Shown here: positions 32,434 to 41,620 of the stretch, one piece after another | How positions within the stretch are numbered: position 1 is the stretch's first letter | How the letters are laid out: each line of letters starts with the position of its first letter | From: CAWIVH01 sp963839475 | Lineage (GTDB): Bacteria > Acidobacteriota > UBA6911 | Length of the DNA: 64,000 nucleotides | NCBI GenBank assembly: GCA_963839475.1 | Contig: CAWIVH010000015.1 | Span: 790,522 to 854,521, forward strand | Reading direction: 5' to 3' | Program-made: the position numbers and the translations under genes | Notes under the pieces: model-generated | The model's database searches: none | The model's input: only the letters and a program-made list of their open reading frames with translations | Told to the model about the DNA's origin: nothing

Positions 32434-35370
32434 ATGATCACCGCAACCTATCGCTACTACGTCGACTGGGACAATGACGGCGATTTCAGCCTTCCCGGCG
32501 AGAATATCTCCGTGTTCGTCTTCGAGGCCTCCTGGGAGTACGGACGCGACTATGCCTCCCAGCTGAATGGCCGCAGCAAGGCCGGCAGCTGCCGCATCAG
32601 CCTCGACAACTCCGACAGCCGGTTCTCGCCCTTCAATGTTTCGAGCCCGATCTACGGCCAGATGCTTCCCGGCCGCCGTGTGCGCGTCACCATGCAGATC
32701 GGAAACGGCTCTGAAGTGACGATGTGGCAGGGCTTCCTCGAATCCATCACCCCGACCGTCGGGCCGATGGTGCGGGTGTCGACCGCCGAGCTTCTTGCTT
32801 ACGGCTCGCTCGCCCACCGGTCTCTGCAAGGCCAGGTGTCGGTCCCGATGCACACGGACATCAAGACCGGCGACGCCGTCACCGAGGTTCTCGACCAGGC
32901 GCAGTTCCCGGCCGGCGAGAGAGTCGTTGATGCTGGACAGGGCACGATGTCCCGGTGGTGGGACCAGGGCACTGCGATCCAGGCGCTTCGCGACCTCGAG
33001 GAGACCGAGGCCGGTTTCCTGCGTGAGACCAAGGACGGGAAGATCGCCTTCGAGGATCGCGCCCATCGTCTTTCGGGTCCGCATACGGTTTCGCAGGCAA
33101 CGTATGGCGGCGGCAGCCTGGTCCTCTGGAACCCACAGCAGGGCGATTCCTCGAAGGGCATCTTCAATTACATCGAGGCCGCGGTCAGAAGCTTCGATGT
33201 TTCCGAGGAAATGATCCTCTGGACGCTGGCCGGGACGCCGCCTGCAATCGCTCCCGGGGCCACGCTGTCAATCAAGGGCCAGTTCCCCAACCCCACGTCT
33301 CAGAGCGGCTACCTTGCAGTATCGGAATGGACGATTACCGACTACCAGGCAAACAGCCAGGCCGACGGCGGCGGCAGCGATCTCACCGAGCATGTCGATG
33401 CTGTGGCCACGAAGAGTGCGATCGAGATCCTGCTAGAGTTCACGAACAACGGCGCCGAAACTGCCTATCTCACGCTGTGCCGCTGCCATGGCGTCGCCGT
33501 CATCGAAAGCGATCCCGTCAAAGTCTGGGCCGAGGATGACGAAAGCAGGGATCGATTCGGCTACCTGCCATACACCAACGTCGGCAGATTCCTGACGAAC
33601 ATCGCCGAGGCGCAGGATCGCTGCGACCACTTCCTTGCCATCTACAAAGACCCGGTCCCGATCATCTCGTTCGATCTCAAGGCGAACTATGATTCGGCGC
33701 ACCTTGCCGAAGCCCAGATCCGGGACGTCAGCGACCGCATCACCATCACGGCAGGTGCTCCCTACGGCCTTTACATCGACGAGGACTTCTTCGTCGAGTG
33801 GATCCGCCACAGTGTGGGCAGGGACAAGCTCCATGTCATGAGCCTGCTCTGTTCTTCGGTCGTATCGCATCACTGGCCTGCGAGCGGCACCCCCTACGAA
33901 CCCAAGGTTATCCCGCCGCCCACAACCGGGGGATCGCCGCATGTGCCCGACGACCTGTGGACGAACGCGATCGCTTCAGGCTTGCGCCTCGCGATCGGCG
34001 CCGTGGCCGACAAGTGGAACGTGGACATTGATGAAGCGGAGATGCGGGCGAAGCTCTTCGCTGAGGGCTTTTCCGAGACAAGTGTGGACCTGCGCACGCC
34101 AGCGGAGGGCGGCACGCTCGTGCACAACGGCACGGACTCATGGGTGGTCACGGGCCTTGCGGCAGGAAAGTTCGGCCTCGCAAAGCGGGTCAAGGTGGAA
34201 ACCCCGGGACGCCTCTACTTTGCGTTCAGGCTGCACAACACCAAGGGCTGGAGCGTGTGGACGGACGGCAACGACACTCCGGAAGTGGTGATCGACTACC
34301 TCGACACGGAAGACCCCAATGCCGCGGACATGGGGCCGCCTAAAGACTGGGCGGTGGAAGTGATCAAAGGCTCGTCACCGAACTCGTGCCGGATCGTCGC
34401 ATCCCGCCCGAAGGTCAATGGTCACAAAATCCTCTTCGGTGTTTTTCAGATCAAGGATTCGACAGTCGGCCAGTGGCGGGGCATCGCGGACGATTCGGGT
34501 GTAGCAGGAGGCGCCGAGGTCTGGTACGACGGCAGCGCGCAGGCGCACATATTCGATCCGGTCAATTTCACGATTACGATCGGTCCTGGCGGGCCCGCCG
34601 ACTATGGCGCGGATGTGATTGCAAATGGCGGCCTGCTGCTCATGGATGTGCGCTGCGGCCAGTTTCATCATGACTGGGTCATCTGGAACGGGCTTGCGCC
34701 GTCGCAAGTCAACGGCAACGTATTGCGTGGTTGCGGCGTGGAACCGGCAGAGGGCAGTCCTGATGAAGACGGGCTGTACCAGGACGTGCGCATCATGATT
34801 GTAAAGCCGCCTTGGACGTGGACAGGTGAAGGACACCAGGGCGCTCAGCCCGGGATGGGTGAATGGGGCGGCGAGTACTGGAAGAACGGCGGCGACAAGG
34901 ACACGCAGACATTCGAGAGCGAAGACATCCTGTATGACCCGGCAGTGAGTTTCGAAGACCTGCAGGGGCGCGTGTGGTTCGGAAACGCCCTCTGCTTCTC
35001 GGACGACGACACCTACTCGCCCTGCCCGAAGGACCCGGGCGATCCGACCGATCCGGGCGTCATCATCATAAAGTGGAGCTCCCATATCGTCATTGACTGC
35101 AACCTGGGCAGCATCTTCTACCTGCTGCTGACGGCGGACGCGATCCTCGATCCGCTGGTGAACGCGAAACACTGTAAGCCGATCATCCTCATCGTGCAGC
35201 AGGACAGCGTGGGCGGCCACAGGCTCACGCTTGACGACATCTACAACACCGGCATCGACATCGACGACGTGGCGCTGTCGGGGGAACCGGACGGGCGCGA
35301 CTACTTCGGGTTCATGCACAACGCGGATTACGAGGAGACGGATGTGGTCGCTTTCGTGAGGGGCTACTGA
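32434..35370 (+). CDS. Tail hub / baseplate protein
   Basis: A 978-residue protein after the tape measure. The first 350 residues (YRYYVDWDNDGDFSLPGENI, GRDYASQLNGRSKAGSCRIS, MWQGFLESITPTVGPM) resemble the hub-type proteins of siphoviruses (gp27-like / ReqiPepy6 gp37-like). Residues 350-490 continue the hub (GAPYGLYIDEDFFVEWIRHS). The C-terminal half is a series of beta domains with many Gly, Asp and Trp residues, probably surface-exposed and involved in host contact. No metal or catalytic motif is clear. It overlaps the next gene by one base. Function is from position and resemblance. Confidence 0.7.
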   Translation: MITATYRYYVDWDNDGDFSLPGENISVFVFEASWEYGRDYASQLNGRSKAGSCRISLDNSDSRFSPFNVSSPIYGQMLPGRRVRVTMQIGNGSEVTMWQGFLESITPTVGPMVRVSTAELLAYGSLAHRSLQGQVSVPMHTDIKTGDAVTEVLDQAQFPAGERVVDAGQGTMSRWWDQGTAIQALRDLEETEAGFLRETKDGKIAFEDRAHRLSGPHTVSQATYGGGSLVLWNPQQGDSSKGIFNYIEAAVRSFDVSEEMILWTLAGTPPAIAPGATLSIKGQFPNPTSQSGYLAVSEWTITDYQANSQADGGGSDLTEHVDAVATKSAIEILLEFTNNGAETAYLTLCRCHGVAVIESDPVKVWAEDDESRDRFGYLPYTNVGRFLTNIAEAQDRCDHFLAIYKDPVPIISFDLKANYDSAHLAEAQIRDVSDRITITAGAPYGLYIDEDFFVEWIRHSVGRDKLHVMSLLCSSVVSHHWPASGTPYEPKVIPPPTTGGSPHVPDDLWTNAIASGLRLAIGAVADKWNVDIDEAEMRAKLFAEGFSETSVDLRTPAEGGTLVHNGTDSWVVTGLAAGKFGLAKRVKVETPGRLYFAFRLHNTKGWSVWTDGNDTPEVVIDYLDTEDPNAADMGPPKDWAVEVIKGSSPNSCRIVASRPKVNGHKILFGVFQIKDSTVGQWRGIADDSGVAGGAEVWYDGSAQAHIFDPVNFTITIGPGGPADYGADVIANGGLLLMDVRCGQFHHDWVIWNGLAPSQVNGNVLRGCGVEPAEGSPDEDGLYQDVRIMIVKPPWTWTGEGHQGAQPGMGEWGGEYWKNGGDKDTQTFESEDILYDPAVSFEDLQGRVWFGNALCFSDDDTYSPCPKDPGDPTDPGVIIIKWSSHIVIDCNLGSIFYLLLTADAILDPLVNAKHCKPIILIVQQDSVGGHRLTLDDIYNTGIDIDDVALSGEPDGRDYFGFMHNADYEETDVVAFVRGY

Positions 35371-36194
35371 TGGCGGTGCCGACCTTTCTCAACGCGCCTT
35401 TCCGGTCGCTGAAGATCACGGTCACGGACGTGGCCGACATCATCACGAATTTGCGGAGCGAGCTCCTGGCGCTGGCCGATCCCTGGACGGAGCCAGTGTC
35501 GGGCACGTTCAAATCTCCGGCACGAACTGACGGCGTGTTCTTCACGATCACAGTGGCGAAGATCAGTGCGACACGCATCAGTTACGTCGTGAAGGACCAC
35601 CAGGGGCTGCTTGTCAACAACGACACCGACACCCGCCAGGATATCAAGGCTTCCGGCACGACCGACGTCTACATCTACACGAGTCCCTTTTACGTGATCG
35701 TCGACTCCGCCGGGGCGACTGCTGGGACGCCGGAATGCTGGGGCGCGGGTGTTGCCTGCCGCGAACCTGAGCCGCTGGCGGTTCCCCGACCGAGCTACTG
35801 GGCCTCGCGCGGCCCCCGGCATGCTTCTGGCTCCTATGCCCTTACCTACAACGGCTGGTGGTACACCTGGTATCTGAGCGTCGGGGGGACTGCCTATGCA
35901 ACGGACAACTACGGCATCCTCAACCTGCGCTCAAAGGCGGTCAACTACTACATCGATCGCTTCTCGATGTCCGGCACCCTGATGTTCATCTCGATGGAAA
36001 TGGTCGCCTCTGCCTATCTCCTGGGGCGCAGGTTCAACACCCTGATCTCCGACGGCATTCAGCCGGATCAGAGCGAGTGGGCGGTGCCGCTTGACGCGGA
36101 AACGGTGGGCACGTTCCGCGCGTTGGGTTGGGGTGTGCTGGGACTAGGTATGTCGGTCCACTACGAACAGAAGGTCTATGTGAGGGTTGCCTGA
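35370..36194 (+). CDS. Tail-associated protein, type A, copy 1
   Basis: A 274-residue beta-rich protein. It shares its first 35 residues with the three following genes, and with type A copy 2 also TFKSPARTDGVFFTITVAKI, ISYVVKDHQGLLVNNDTDTR and QDIKASGT. The C-terminal half differs and includes SYWASRGPRHASGSYALTYN. No enzymatic motif. Position behind the tail hub suggests tail-tip or receptor-binding structural proteins; this is inference. It starts with the last base of the hub stop codon and its own stop overlaps the next start by one base. Confidence 0.65.
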   Translation: MAVPTFLNAPFRSLKITVTDVADIITNLRSELLALADPWTEPVSGTFKSPARTDGVFFTITVAKISATRISYVVKDHQGLLVNNDTDTRQDIKASGTTDVYIYTSPFYVIVDSAGATAGTPECWGAGVACREPEPLAVPRPSYWASRGPRHASGSYALTYNGWWYTWYLSVGGTAYATDNYGILNLRSKAVNYYIDRFSMSGTLMFISMEMVASAYLLGRRFNTLISDGIQPDQSEWAVPLDAETVGTFRALGWGVLGLGMSVHYEQKVYVRVA

Positions 36195-37036
36195 TGGCTG
36201 TGCCCTCCTACCTGAACACGGCCTTTCGCTACTTCGAACGTGTCGGCGTGACGGACGTCCAGCAAATCATCGACGATGTCGAGGACGAAGTGCTCGCAAG
36301 CTCCGGCCTGGGGGACGTGGCATGGGCGCCGTGGACGAATCCGGGCGCTGGACTGTACAAATCCCCGGTCGACGCCTGGAACCGCTTCATGGACGTGCTT
36401 CTCACAAGGGTCACGCAGCAGAAACTCGAGATGAGGCTGCGCAACCAGGGCGCGGAAACGATTATGACTCGCCGCATCATCCTGTCCTCATCGTACACCT
36501 GGACGGTGCGAATCTACAGCGGTCCCTACCACCTGCTTATCGACGTGTACATGGGAGGCGCGGCCAGCCAGGGTTTCAGCGCCGGCATTCTGGACCTGAG
36601 CCCCGATCCGCAGGACAGCCACAGCCTTTACGTATACGGCACCGGCCCGTACGACACTTCGGACTTCAACGACAACACCGACAACGCCGACAGCGCGTTC
36701 ATAAAGGCAGGAACCAGCGCGGCCGGGCACACCAACTGCGTGGCGCTCTATGGCGTGGTCGGAAGCGGCGGAGGGTTCGGATACAGGACGCTGAGCGGCG
36801 CGCGCGTCTATCGCACGAGGGAGTTCTGGACGCAGCAGATCGGCGCGACCGGAATGTACGGCTACTACCACTATGCGGGCATGGCCTACCAGCAGCTGTT
36901 CTGCCCCACGGCCTTGTGCAAGGAAGGCAGCAAGCAGTACGTGCCGATCGACACGGGCAAGCTCGGCGTCTTTCGCGTCATCGGCGCGGCGCCGCGGCCG
37001 GAATCCAATTGGGCGGTCTGCGCGAGGATGGCCTGA
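36194..37036 (+). CDS. Tail-associated protein, type B, copy 1
   Basis: A 280-residue protein starting at the ATG that shares one base with the upstream stop. Type B signatures are TNPGAGLYKSPVDAWNRFMD, VLLTRVTQQKLEMRLRNQG and a TRRI strand near residue 95. The C-terminal half is Gly/Tyr-rich (GFGYRTLSGARVYRTREFWT), like surface-exposed tail proteins. It shares its N-terminal third with the neighbours. A 638-codon open frame lies antisense to this region but is a composition shadow. Confidence 0.65.
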   Translation: MAVPSYLNTAFRYFERVGVTDVQQIIDDVEDEVLASSGLGDVAWAPWTNPGAGLYKSPVDAWNRFMDVLLTRVTQQKLEMRLRNQGAETIMTRRIILSSSYTWTVRIYSGPYHLLIDVYMGGAASQGFSAGILDLSPDPQDSHSLYVYGTGPYDTSDFNDNTDNADSAFIKAGTSAAGHTNCVALYGVVGSGGGFGYRTLSGARVYRTREFWTQQIGATGMYGYYHYAGMAYQQLFCPTALCKEGSKQYVPIDTGKLGVFRVIGAAPRPESNWAVCARMA

Positions 37037-37852
37037 ATGAGCGTGCTGCCCTGCTACAACACCTCGTTCCGTTACCTGAACACTGCCGGAGTCACGGACG
37101 TGCAGACGATCATAAACGATCTGTACGCGGAGCTGGTGGCGCATGGAGGCTGGACCTGCACGGTCGGCGGCATCGGGTCGTCGCCGACCGAATTCAAATC
37201 GCCTGCCCGCGCCGACGGGGCGTTCTTTACAGTCAACCTGACGCGCGCGTCGGCCACGCGGCTGTCCTGGATCGTCAAGGACCAGTACGGGATCCTGGTC
37301 AATAACCAGACCACGACCAAGCAGGACATCGACGCCGGCGGCACGGCGATTGACTACTTCACCGGACCGATGCACGTGTGCGTCAACGCGCTTCGGGCAA
37401 CACCGGAAACCATGCACTGCGGCATGGCCGAGCAGTCGCCCGAGGGAAGCGATTCCATCCCGTACGCGGTCATCTGGGCGCACAGGGGACCCAGGAACGA
37501 CGCGGGCACGCTGGCGGCAGACCGATATTGGAGCAATGTCTTTCTGAGGCTTAATGGCGCGACAACGTACTACGCTTCTGCAACTAACTCGATCATGAGA
37601 GGGAGGCTCACGAGCGCTCGCACCCGAAGCCAAACCATCGCCGGAACCTGGCAATTCTTCCCCCTGGAGTTCGTGGACTACTCGAACTACGTCTGGATGG
37701 GCCGCGCCGCCCAGTGCATCCTTGTGGACCAGTCGCAGTTTGCCGCAGGTGCCGAGATCACGGTGCCCTTGGGGGGTGCCGCCACGGGCGTTTTCAAGGT
37801 GGATGGGTGCCTCGCGACTTCCGGGTTGAGAACGGCATGGAGGAAAGGCTAG
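37037..37852 (+). CDS. Tail-associated protein, type A, copy 2
   Basis: A 271-residue protein that begins directly after the previous stop. It parallels copy 1 of type A through the first 130 residues (GVTDVQTIINDLYAELVAHG, FKSPARADGAFFTVNLTRAS, WIVKDQYGILVNNQTTTKQD) and then keeps the order IWAHRGPRNDAGTLAADRYW in place of the ASRGPRHASG segment. Divergence is high enough that the duplication is not recent. Role as for the other copies: probably part of the tail tip. Confidence 0.65.
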   Translation: MSVLPCYNTSFRYLNTAGVTDVQTIINDLYAELVAHGGWTCTVGGIGSSPTEFKSPARADGAFFTVNLTRASATRLSWIVKDQYGILVNNQTTTKQDIDAGGTAIDYFTGPMHVCVNALRATPETMHCGMAEQSPEGSDSIPYAVIWAHRGPRNDAGTLAADRYWSNVFLRLNGATTYYASATNSIMRGRLTSARTRSQTIAGTWQFFPLEFVDYSNYVWMGRAAQCILVDQSQFAAGAEITVPLGGAATGVFKVDGCLATSGLRTAWRKG

Positions 37853-38659
37853 ATGGCAGCCCCGGTATTCCTGTCGTCGAGTTTCGCCTACTTCGAACGG
37901 CAGGGCGTAAGTGACGTGCAGACCATCATGGATGACATCGACCACCAGGTGAAAAACCATACGACCCCTGCATGGACGAACCCAAGCGCGGGCCTCTACA
38001 AGTCGCCCGTGGACGCCGTCGGGCGCTTCTTCGACGTCCTCTTGACCAGGGTCACGCAGTACAAGCTCGAGTGGCGCGTGCGCGATTATCTTGCGAACAC
38101 GATCTGCACCCGGCGCATCAACCTGCCAGCGGCGAACACATGGACCGTGCACCTGTGGTTCGGCGAAAACCATCTGGAGGTCGGCGTCGATTGCGGATCG
38201 GCGGCGCCGGAGTTCCTGATGGCCGGACTGCTCGACTGCTCGCCGGACGCGCAGAACTCGCATACGCACAACGTCTATGGCCACGGTAGCCGGACGAATG
38301 CCGACGTCGCGGACGGCTACGCCACCGTCATCTACGCCGTCATGTGGGACAACAACGCCGCCGGCGCGGTCAACACGGTCCGCCTGCAGACCTTCTCGCC
38401 CCAATCGTACGGGCAGGCCGCCGTCCTGACCATGAACGGCGCGCGGATGTACCGCGAAGCGGCGTACTTCGCGCTGCCGACAGGTGAGGCATCAAACTAT
38501 AAGATCGCCGGAAGGCGTCATCAGACGCTCATCTGCGACGCCGCACTGCCGTATTTCTCCCGGATCACGGTGCCGGTTGACGCAGGGGTGTCAGGAACCT
38601 TCATGGTGACCGGGCAGCCCGCCTCTGGCGGCCAGAAGCTCTGCATGAGGATTGCGTAA
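37853..38659 (+). CDS. Tail-associated protein, type B, copy 2
   Basis: A 268-residue protein beginning immediately after the previous stop. It is closest to type B copy 1: TNPSAGLYKSPVDAVGRFFD, VLLTRVTQYKLEWRVRDYL, CTRRINL, then FLMAGLLDCSPDAQNSHTHN, which corresponds to SAGILDLSPDPQDSHSLYV in copy 1. The match extends over most of the length, unlike the A pair. It is followed after two bases by the GTG start of another structural gene. Confidence 0.65.
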   Translation: MAAPVFLSSSFAYFERQGVSDVQTIMDDIDHQVKNHTTPAWTNPSAGLYKSPVDAVGRFFDVLLTRVTQYKLEWRVRDYLANTICTRRINLPAANTWTVHLWFGENHLEVGVDCGSAAPEFLMAGLLDCSPDAQNSHTHNVYGHGSRTNADVADGYATVIYAVMWDNNAAGAVNTVRLQTFSPQSYGQAAVLTMNGARMYREAAYFALPTGEASNYKIAGRRHQTLICDAALPYFSRITVPVDAGVSGTFMVTGQPASGGQKLCMRIA

Positions 38660-38661
38660 CC

Positions 38662-39465
38662 GTGCGGATGCAGATCATAAAACTCTCGGGGGCGCATCAC
38701 GACGAGGCGCTGGCCGCGTCCGTCAATGTCGTCAGCGGATCAAACCTGATGGCCGAGTTTGCGGCGATCGCAAACGACGGATGCATGTGTGAGTTCGCCT
38801 CGCTGAACAAGCTTGAGCAGAGCATCGACCTCTGGAATCTGCGCCTTCGTACCTGGGACACGGAACCCGAACACTGGGGCGCAAGCAAGGCGCCGGAAGA
38901 CTTCCCGGCGCCTGAATGCATAAACCTGCTTCACGCAGAAACGCAGTGGTACCAGGTCACGTTGATCGGCGCGGCCAACAAGGCGAACTGCGACATTTCG
39001 GCAAGCGCCACCAGCGTGAACGTCTACGACGGCATAAGCGGCCCCCCGCCGGGGAACATCTCGCCTCCCGGCGGTGGCGTGATCATGATCATGGACGAAC
39101 AGGAACACGCGCATTACGGGAGCCGCGGCGCGACCAATTACAGCCAGCTCGTGCGCGGCTGGGACAATACCGTGCCTGCTCCGCACTACGGCCATGACAT
39201 GGGTGCCCAGAACCCGGGGCCCCCGCCGGTGCCGCCGGACACGAAGCACGACGCCATCTTAATGAAACAGTTCAACACATCGCTGACGCACTTCATTGCG
39301 ATGGCAAGCGAGCAAACCGCAATGCTGCCGCGGCCTCTCAACTACTCGCCTTCCGGATCGCGCAACGGAATCTTCATGCCGATCATCCTTCGTTACCTTG
39401 CGGACAGGCGGATCGCAAAGACGGTGAGCACAGTGCGACGCCGGACCTTGGGGACACCGGCATAA
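38662..39465 (+). CDS. Hypothetical phage tail structural protein
   Basis: A 267-residue protein starting at GTG, two bases after the type B gene. It begins with beta-strands, includes CINLLHAETQWYQVTLIGAA, then a Gly/Pro-rich loop (PPPGNISPPGGGVIMIMDEQ) and GATNYSQLVRGWDNT. This last motif (ARG or VRG W after a loop) resembles segments in phage tail-fibre or minor tail proteins. No relation to the four repeated proteins beyond position. Function not assigned. Confidence 0.6.
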   Translation: MRMQIIKLSGAHHDEALAASVNVVSGSNLMAEFAAIANDGCMCEFASLNKLEQSIDLWNLRLRTWDTEPEHWGASKAPEDFPAPECINLLHAETQWYQVTLIGAANKANCDISASATSVNVYDGISGPPPGNISPPGGGVIMIMDEQEHAHYGSRGATNYSQLVRGWDNTVPAPHYGHDMGAQNPGPPPVPPDTKHDAILMKQFNTSLTHFIAMASEQTAMLPRPLNYSPSGSRNGIFMPIILRYLADRRIAKTVSTVRRRTLGTPA

Positions 39466-39499
39466 GCGGGGCGATGACCTATACGCTGGAGGGCATGGA

Positions 39500-39811
39500 G
39501 TGGGAGAAGTGGGAAAACTGATTCTTGAGGGCGCGGCCGGCGCCTTGATCGAAATCGTGATCCTGGTGGTGACCGGCGTAGTCCTCCTGGACCGCGTAAA
39601 AAACCTGACCCGGGATCTCAATACGAGGGTGGGCGCATTGGAGCACTGGCGCGACGAACACATATCGAGCACCCAGCCGCACGCGGTCTGCATCCTCGAG
39701 GACCGCAGGAAGCTCGACGAGCACGAACGTCTGGAGAGGATCGAACGCAAGATTGACCGCCTCGAAGAGCGAATCGATGCCCTGACCGAGAAGATCCATG
39801 AGCGAAACTGA
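39500..39811 (+). CDS. Single-helix membrane protein with coiled coil (lysis accessory)
   Basis: A 103-residue protein with one transmembrane helix (about residues 10-30, GALIEIVILVVTGVVLL) and a charged coiled coil in the last 40 residues (RIERKIDRLEERIDALTEKI). This is the layout of small hemolysin-XhlA-like or spanin/holin accessory proteins beside endolysin genes. It starts at GTG; a second GTG three codons on is possible. The 3' end overlaps the endolysin gene by 14 bases, which supports a lysis role. Confidence 0.6.
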   Translation: MGEVGKLILEGAAGALIEIVILVVTGVVLLDRVKNLTRDLNTRVGALEHWRDEHISSTQPHAVCILEDRRKLDEHERLERIERKIDRLEERIDALTEKIHERN

Positions 39812-40316
39812 GATCCTGCGGTTCATCAGGCAGACCTATGGCGGGATGATCGCCGAATCCGCCGCGAAACACCGCCACCGGCCCGAGGTCCTCGCCGGAA
39901 TCGTCATGCGCGAGACGAACGGAGGCCTCTCGCCGCTGCTCGACCGCCAGGGGCCGGAGGGCCGCGGAGACCGCGACAAGCAGGGCCGATGCCACGGCCA
40001 CGGCTTATGTCAGATCGACGACCGCTCCTTCCCGGAATTCTGCGCTGGACCTGATTGGAAGGACCCCGCAAAGAACATCGATATGGGCGCCTGCGTGCTT
40101 AGCCGCAAGCGGGCGTTCCTCGCGGCGAAAACGCTCGGCTTCCGGCTCACGAACGACGACCTGGAAAGGGCATCGATCGCTGCCTACAACGCCGGCGAAG
40201 GCCGCGTGCTCAAGGCTATCGAGCAGGGCCGCGATGTTGACAACCTGACAGCGCACAGCGACTACGCCGCCGCGGTCCTGCGATTCGCCGAGCAATACCT
40301 GAAACTGGAGGAATGA
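39798..40316 (+). CDS. Phage endolysin, lytic transglycosylase
   Basis: A 172-residue SLT/goose-type lysozyme-like enzyme that cleaves the glycan strands of peptidoglycan. Glu39 in VMRETNGG is the catalytic acid. GHGLCQID (67-74) and AYNAGEG (129-135) are the other fold signatures. There is no signal peptide, so a holin should release it; two small membrane proteins flank it. Complete and normal in length for a phage endolysin. Confidence 0.85.
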   Translation: MSETEILRFIRQTYGGMIAESAAKHRHRPEVLAGIVMRETNGGLSPLLDRQGPEGRGDRDKQGRCHGHGLCQIDDRSFPEFCAGPDWKDPAKNIDMGACVLSRKRAFLAAKTLGFRLTNDDLERASIAAYNAGEGRVLKAIEQGRDVDNLTAHSDYAAAVLRFAEQYLKLEE

Positions 40317-40320
40317 CGTC

Positions 40321-40530
40321 GTGGATTGGCACGATTGGATGCGCAACGACAAAACGATGCTCGGGCTTCTGATCGTCTTTGTGCTCCTCTTGTGGGCCTG
40401 GGTGCGTGAGCCGAAACTGTTTGACCTGGTGAACCTGTTCGCCGGCGCCCTGATCGCTCTGATTACGGGCGCGGTTCTGAAAAGGAACGGCAATGGGAAC
40501 AGCAGCGACACGCAGGATCCACGGAAATGA
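40321..40530 (+). CDS. Small membrane protein, candidate holin
   Basis: A 69-residue protein starting at GTG, four bases after the endolysin stop. Two hydrophobic helices (about 12-28, LGLLIVFVLLLWAWV, and 36-52, LVNLFAGALIALITGAVL) and a charged polar C-terminus match small class II/III holins. It overlaps the next gene by ATGA. Holin function is inferred from topology and position next to the endolysin. Confidence 0.6.
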   Translation: MDWHDWMRNDKTMLGLLIVFVLLLWAWVREPKLFDLVNLFAGALIALITGAVLKRNGNGNSSDTQDPRK

Positions 40531-41249
40531 GAACCCTTATTGATTGTCTGAAATGTCTTTGCCTGATCGCCGCCACTTTTGCCCTGGTCGGGGCGGGCCT
40601 GGCATTCCGGGAGATCGGGAGAGTTTCGCAATCCGCGACAGCCGCAGCTGCTGAAATCAGGGGTGTGGCCCAGGAACTGAGAAAAATGGCGGCCGCCGTC
40701 TCGGAATACGCCCAGCACCAGACAAAGCAGCTCATGGATCCACGAAACCAGAAGGCGCTCGATGCCGGCATTCAGGCGCTTGCCGTCTTCAATGGCACCG
40801 GCAGGCTCATCAACCGCGAGGTGATTCCCCGTGCAATGGATGTCCTCGACAACCTCTCAAATGCTGCGGCCTCGCTCGAAAAGGCAATCCAGGCTACGGA
40901 CAGATCGGTCAACGCCGAGCTGCTGCCGGAATCCCAGAGGCTTCTCTCGGCCACCTCCGAAGCGATCGCAGCCACAAAAAGCACGATCGACGGAGCCTCC
41001 AATCAGATGATTCAGACGGGCAACGATATCCATGCGATCCTCGCCGATCCCGCTCTGAAATCAATCCTGGCTGAAACGCAAGAAATCGCGTCTCATGCCG
41101 ACGGCATTGCGGCCAACCTCGAGGAGTCATCCAAACAGATGCCCTTGATCGCCGCCGACGTCGAGCGGATCGCAGCAACCAGTTCTCGTTACAGAAAAGC
41201 AATCCTGTTGAGTCAAATCCTGTCCGCTCTCGCACGGGCATTTTTCTAA
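40527..41249 (+). CDS. Membrane-anchored coiled-coil protein
   Basis: A 240-residue protein with one N-terminal transmembrane helix (about residues 8-27) and long amphipathic helices over the rest (ASLEKAIQATDRSVNAELLP, IDGASNQMIQTGNDIHAILA), similar in layout to methyl-accepting or laminin-like coiled coils, with a second hydrophobic end. It is coupled to the candidate holin. It might be a spanin-like component or a superinfection exclusion factor; the sequence does not decide. No family recognised. Confidence 0.6.
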   Translation: MRTLIDCLKCLCLIAATFALVGAGLAFREIGRVSQSATAAAAEIRGVAQELRKMAAAVSEYAQHQTKQLMDPRNQKALDAGIQALAVFNGTGRLINREVIPRAMDVLDNLSNAAASLEKAIQATDRSVNAELLPESQRLLSATSEAIAATKSTIDGASNQMIQTGNDIHAILADPALKSILAETQEIASHADGIAANLEESSKQMPLIAADVERIAATSSRYRKAILLSQILSALARAFF

Positions 41250-41258
41250 GGAGAAAAT

Positions 41259-41543
41259 ATGATCAATCTGTTGAAACGCATCGGCGGCGCCCTGAAGGAC
41301 GCCGTGGTTCAGATTTTCGGTCTGCAGGTCGTTTTCGGCCCCGGAACCGGGGAGGTCAAGAAGGCCGCCATAATGGATTTCCTGAAAAACGCTATCGGCA
41401 TTGGCGAACTGGCCCTCGGTCGGGACATCGTTGATGAGGCCGAATTCGTGGCTGGCCTTGACCAGGCCGCAGAAGGAGTGCTCCGAGCTTTGAAGGCTAC
41501 AAATCTCTGGCAAAAAACTTTTAGCACCGGAATATCATCTTGA
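41259..41543 (+). CDS. Small phage protein at the right end
   Basis: A 94-residue protein with AAGGAG seven bases before the ATG. It has an N-terminal amphipathic helix and a Gly-rich stretch (LKDAVVQIFGLQVVFGPGTG), then helices. It is the last rightward gene before the leftward defence cassette. An inverted repeat, TTGATG and CATCAA (41540-41557), overlaps the stop codon but lacks a T run. Function unknown. Confidence 0.55.
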   Translation: MINLLKRIGGALKDAVVQIFGLQVVFGPGTGEVKKAAIMDFLKNAIGIGELALGRDIVDEAEFVAGLDQAAEGVLRALKATNLWQKTFSTGISS

Positions 41544-41620
41544 TGAATTTCCATCAATCGGGGCGGTTGCCGCACGGCGAATGACTGTGTCAACTACCTG
41601 ACGTCCCCTGATGCAGGGAT

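Larger units (their letters stand above)
35370..38659 (+). repeat. Tandem A-B-A-B array of four related tail genes
   Basis: Four adjacent, same-length genes share the N-terminal pattern M-A-x-P-x-x-L-N-x-x-F-R/A, then V-T/S-D-V-x-x-I-I/M-x-D. Genes one and three are alike (FKSPAR, GVFFTI or GAFFTV, VKD, G-I/L-LVNN), and genes two and four are alike (WTNPxAGLYKSPVDA, DVLLTRVTQ, CTRR or MTRRI). The pattern is best explained by duplication of an A-B pair after an earlier duplication gave A and B. Confidence 0.75.
5875..41543. mobile_element. Integrated siphovirus-type prophage, boundaries approximate
   Basis: Recombinase, replication, packaging, HK97-type head, long non-contractile tail and lysis genes run almost without gaps, nearly all rightward. 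The left limit is set at the first excisionase-like gene and the right limit at the last small phage gene before the leftward defence cassette. A tRNA-Met 3' half (7873-7917) lies inside the left part, and I found no second copy near 41.5-46 kb. The exact attachment sites are therefore unknown. The recombinase segment (5.9-7.9 kb) could be a separate remnant next to the phage. A cargo block at 9.9-15.2 kb has visibly lower G+C than the structural genes. Confidence 0.8.

Noticed and set aside
36488..38404. 638-codon open frame antisense to the tail-protein array
   Set aside because: It covers four sense genes with overlapping or abutting boundaries and clear mutual similarity. Its translation is rich in Arg, His and Val with no domain pattern, as expected for the reverse of G+C-rich codons.
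41540..41557. TTGATG-N6-CATCAA as right attachment site or terminator
   Set aside because: No similarity to the tRNA fragment at the left and no T run; it may only be a chance palindrome.
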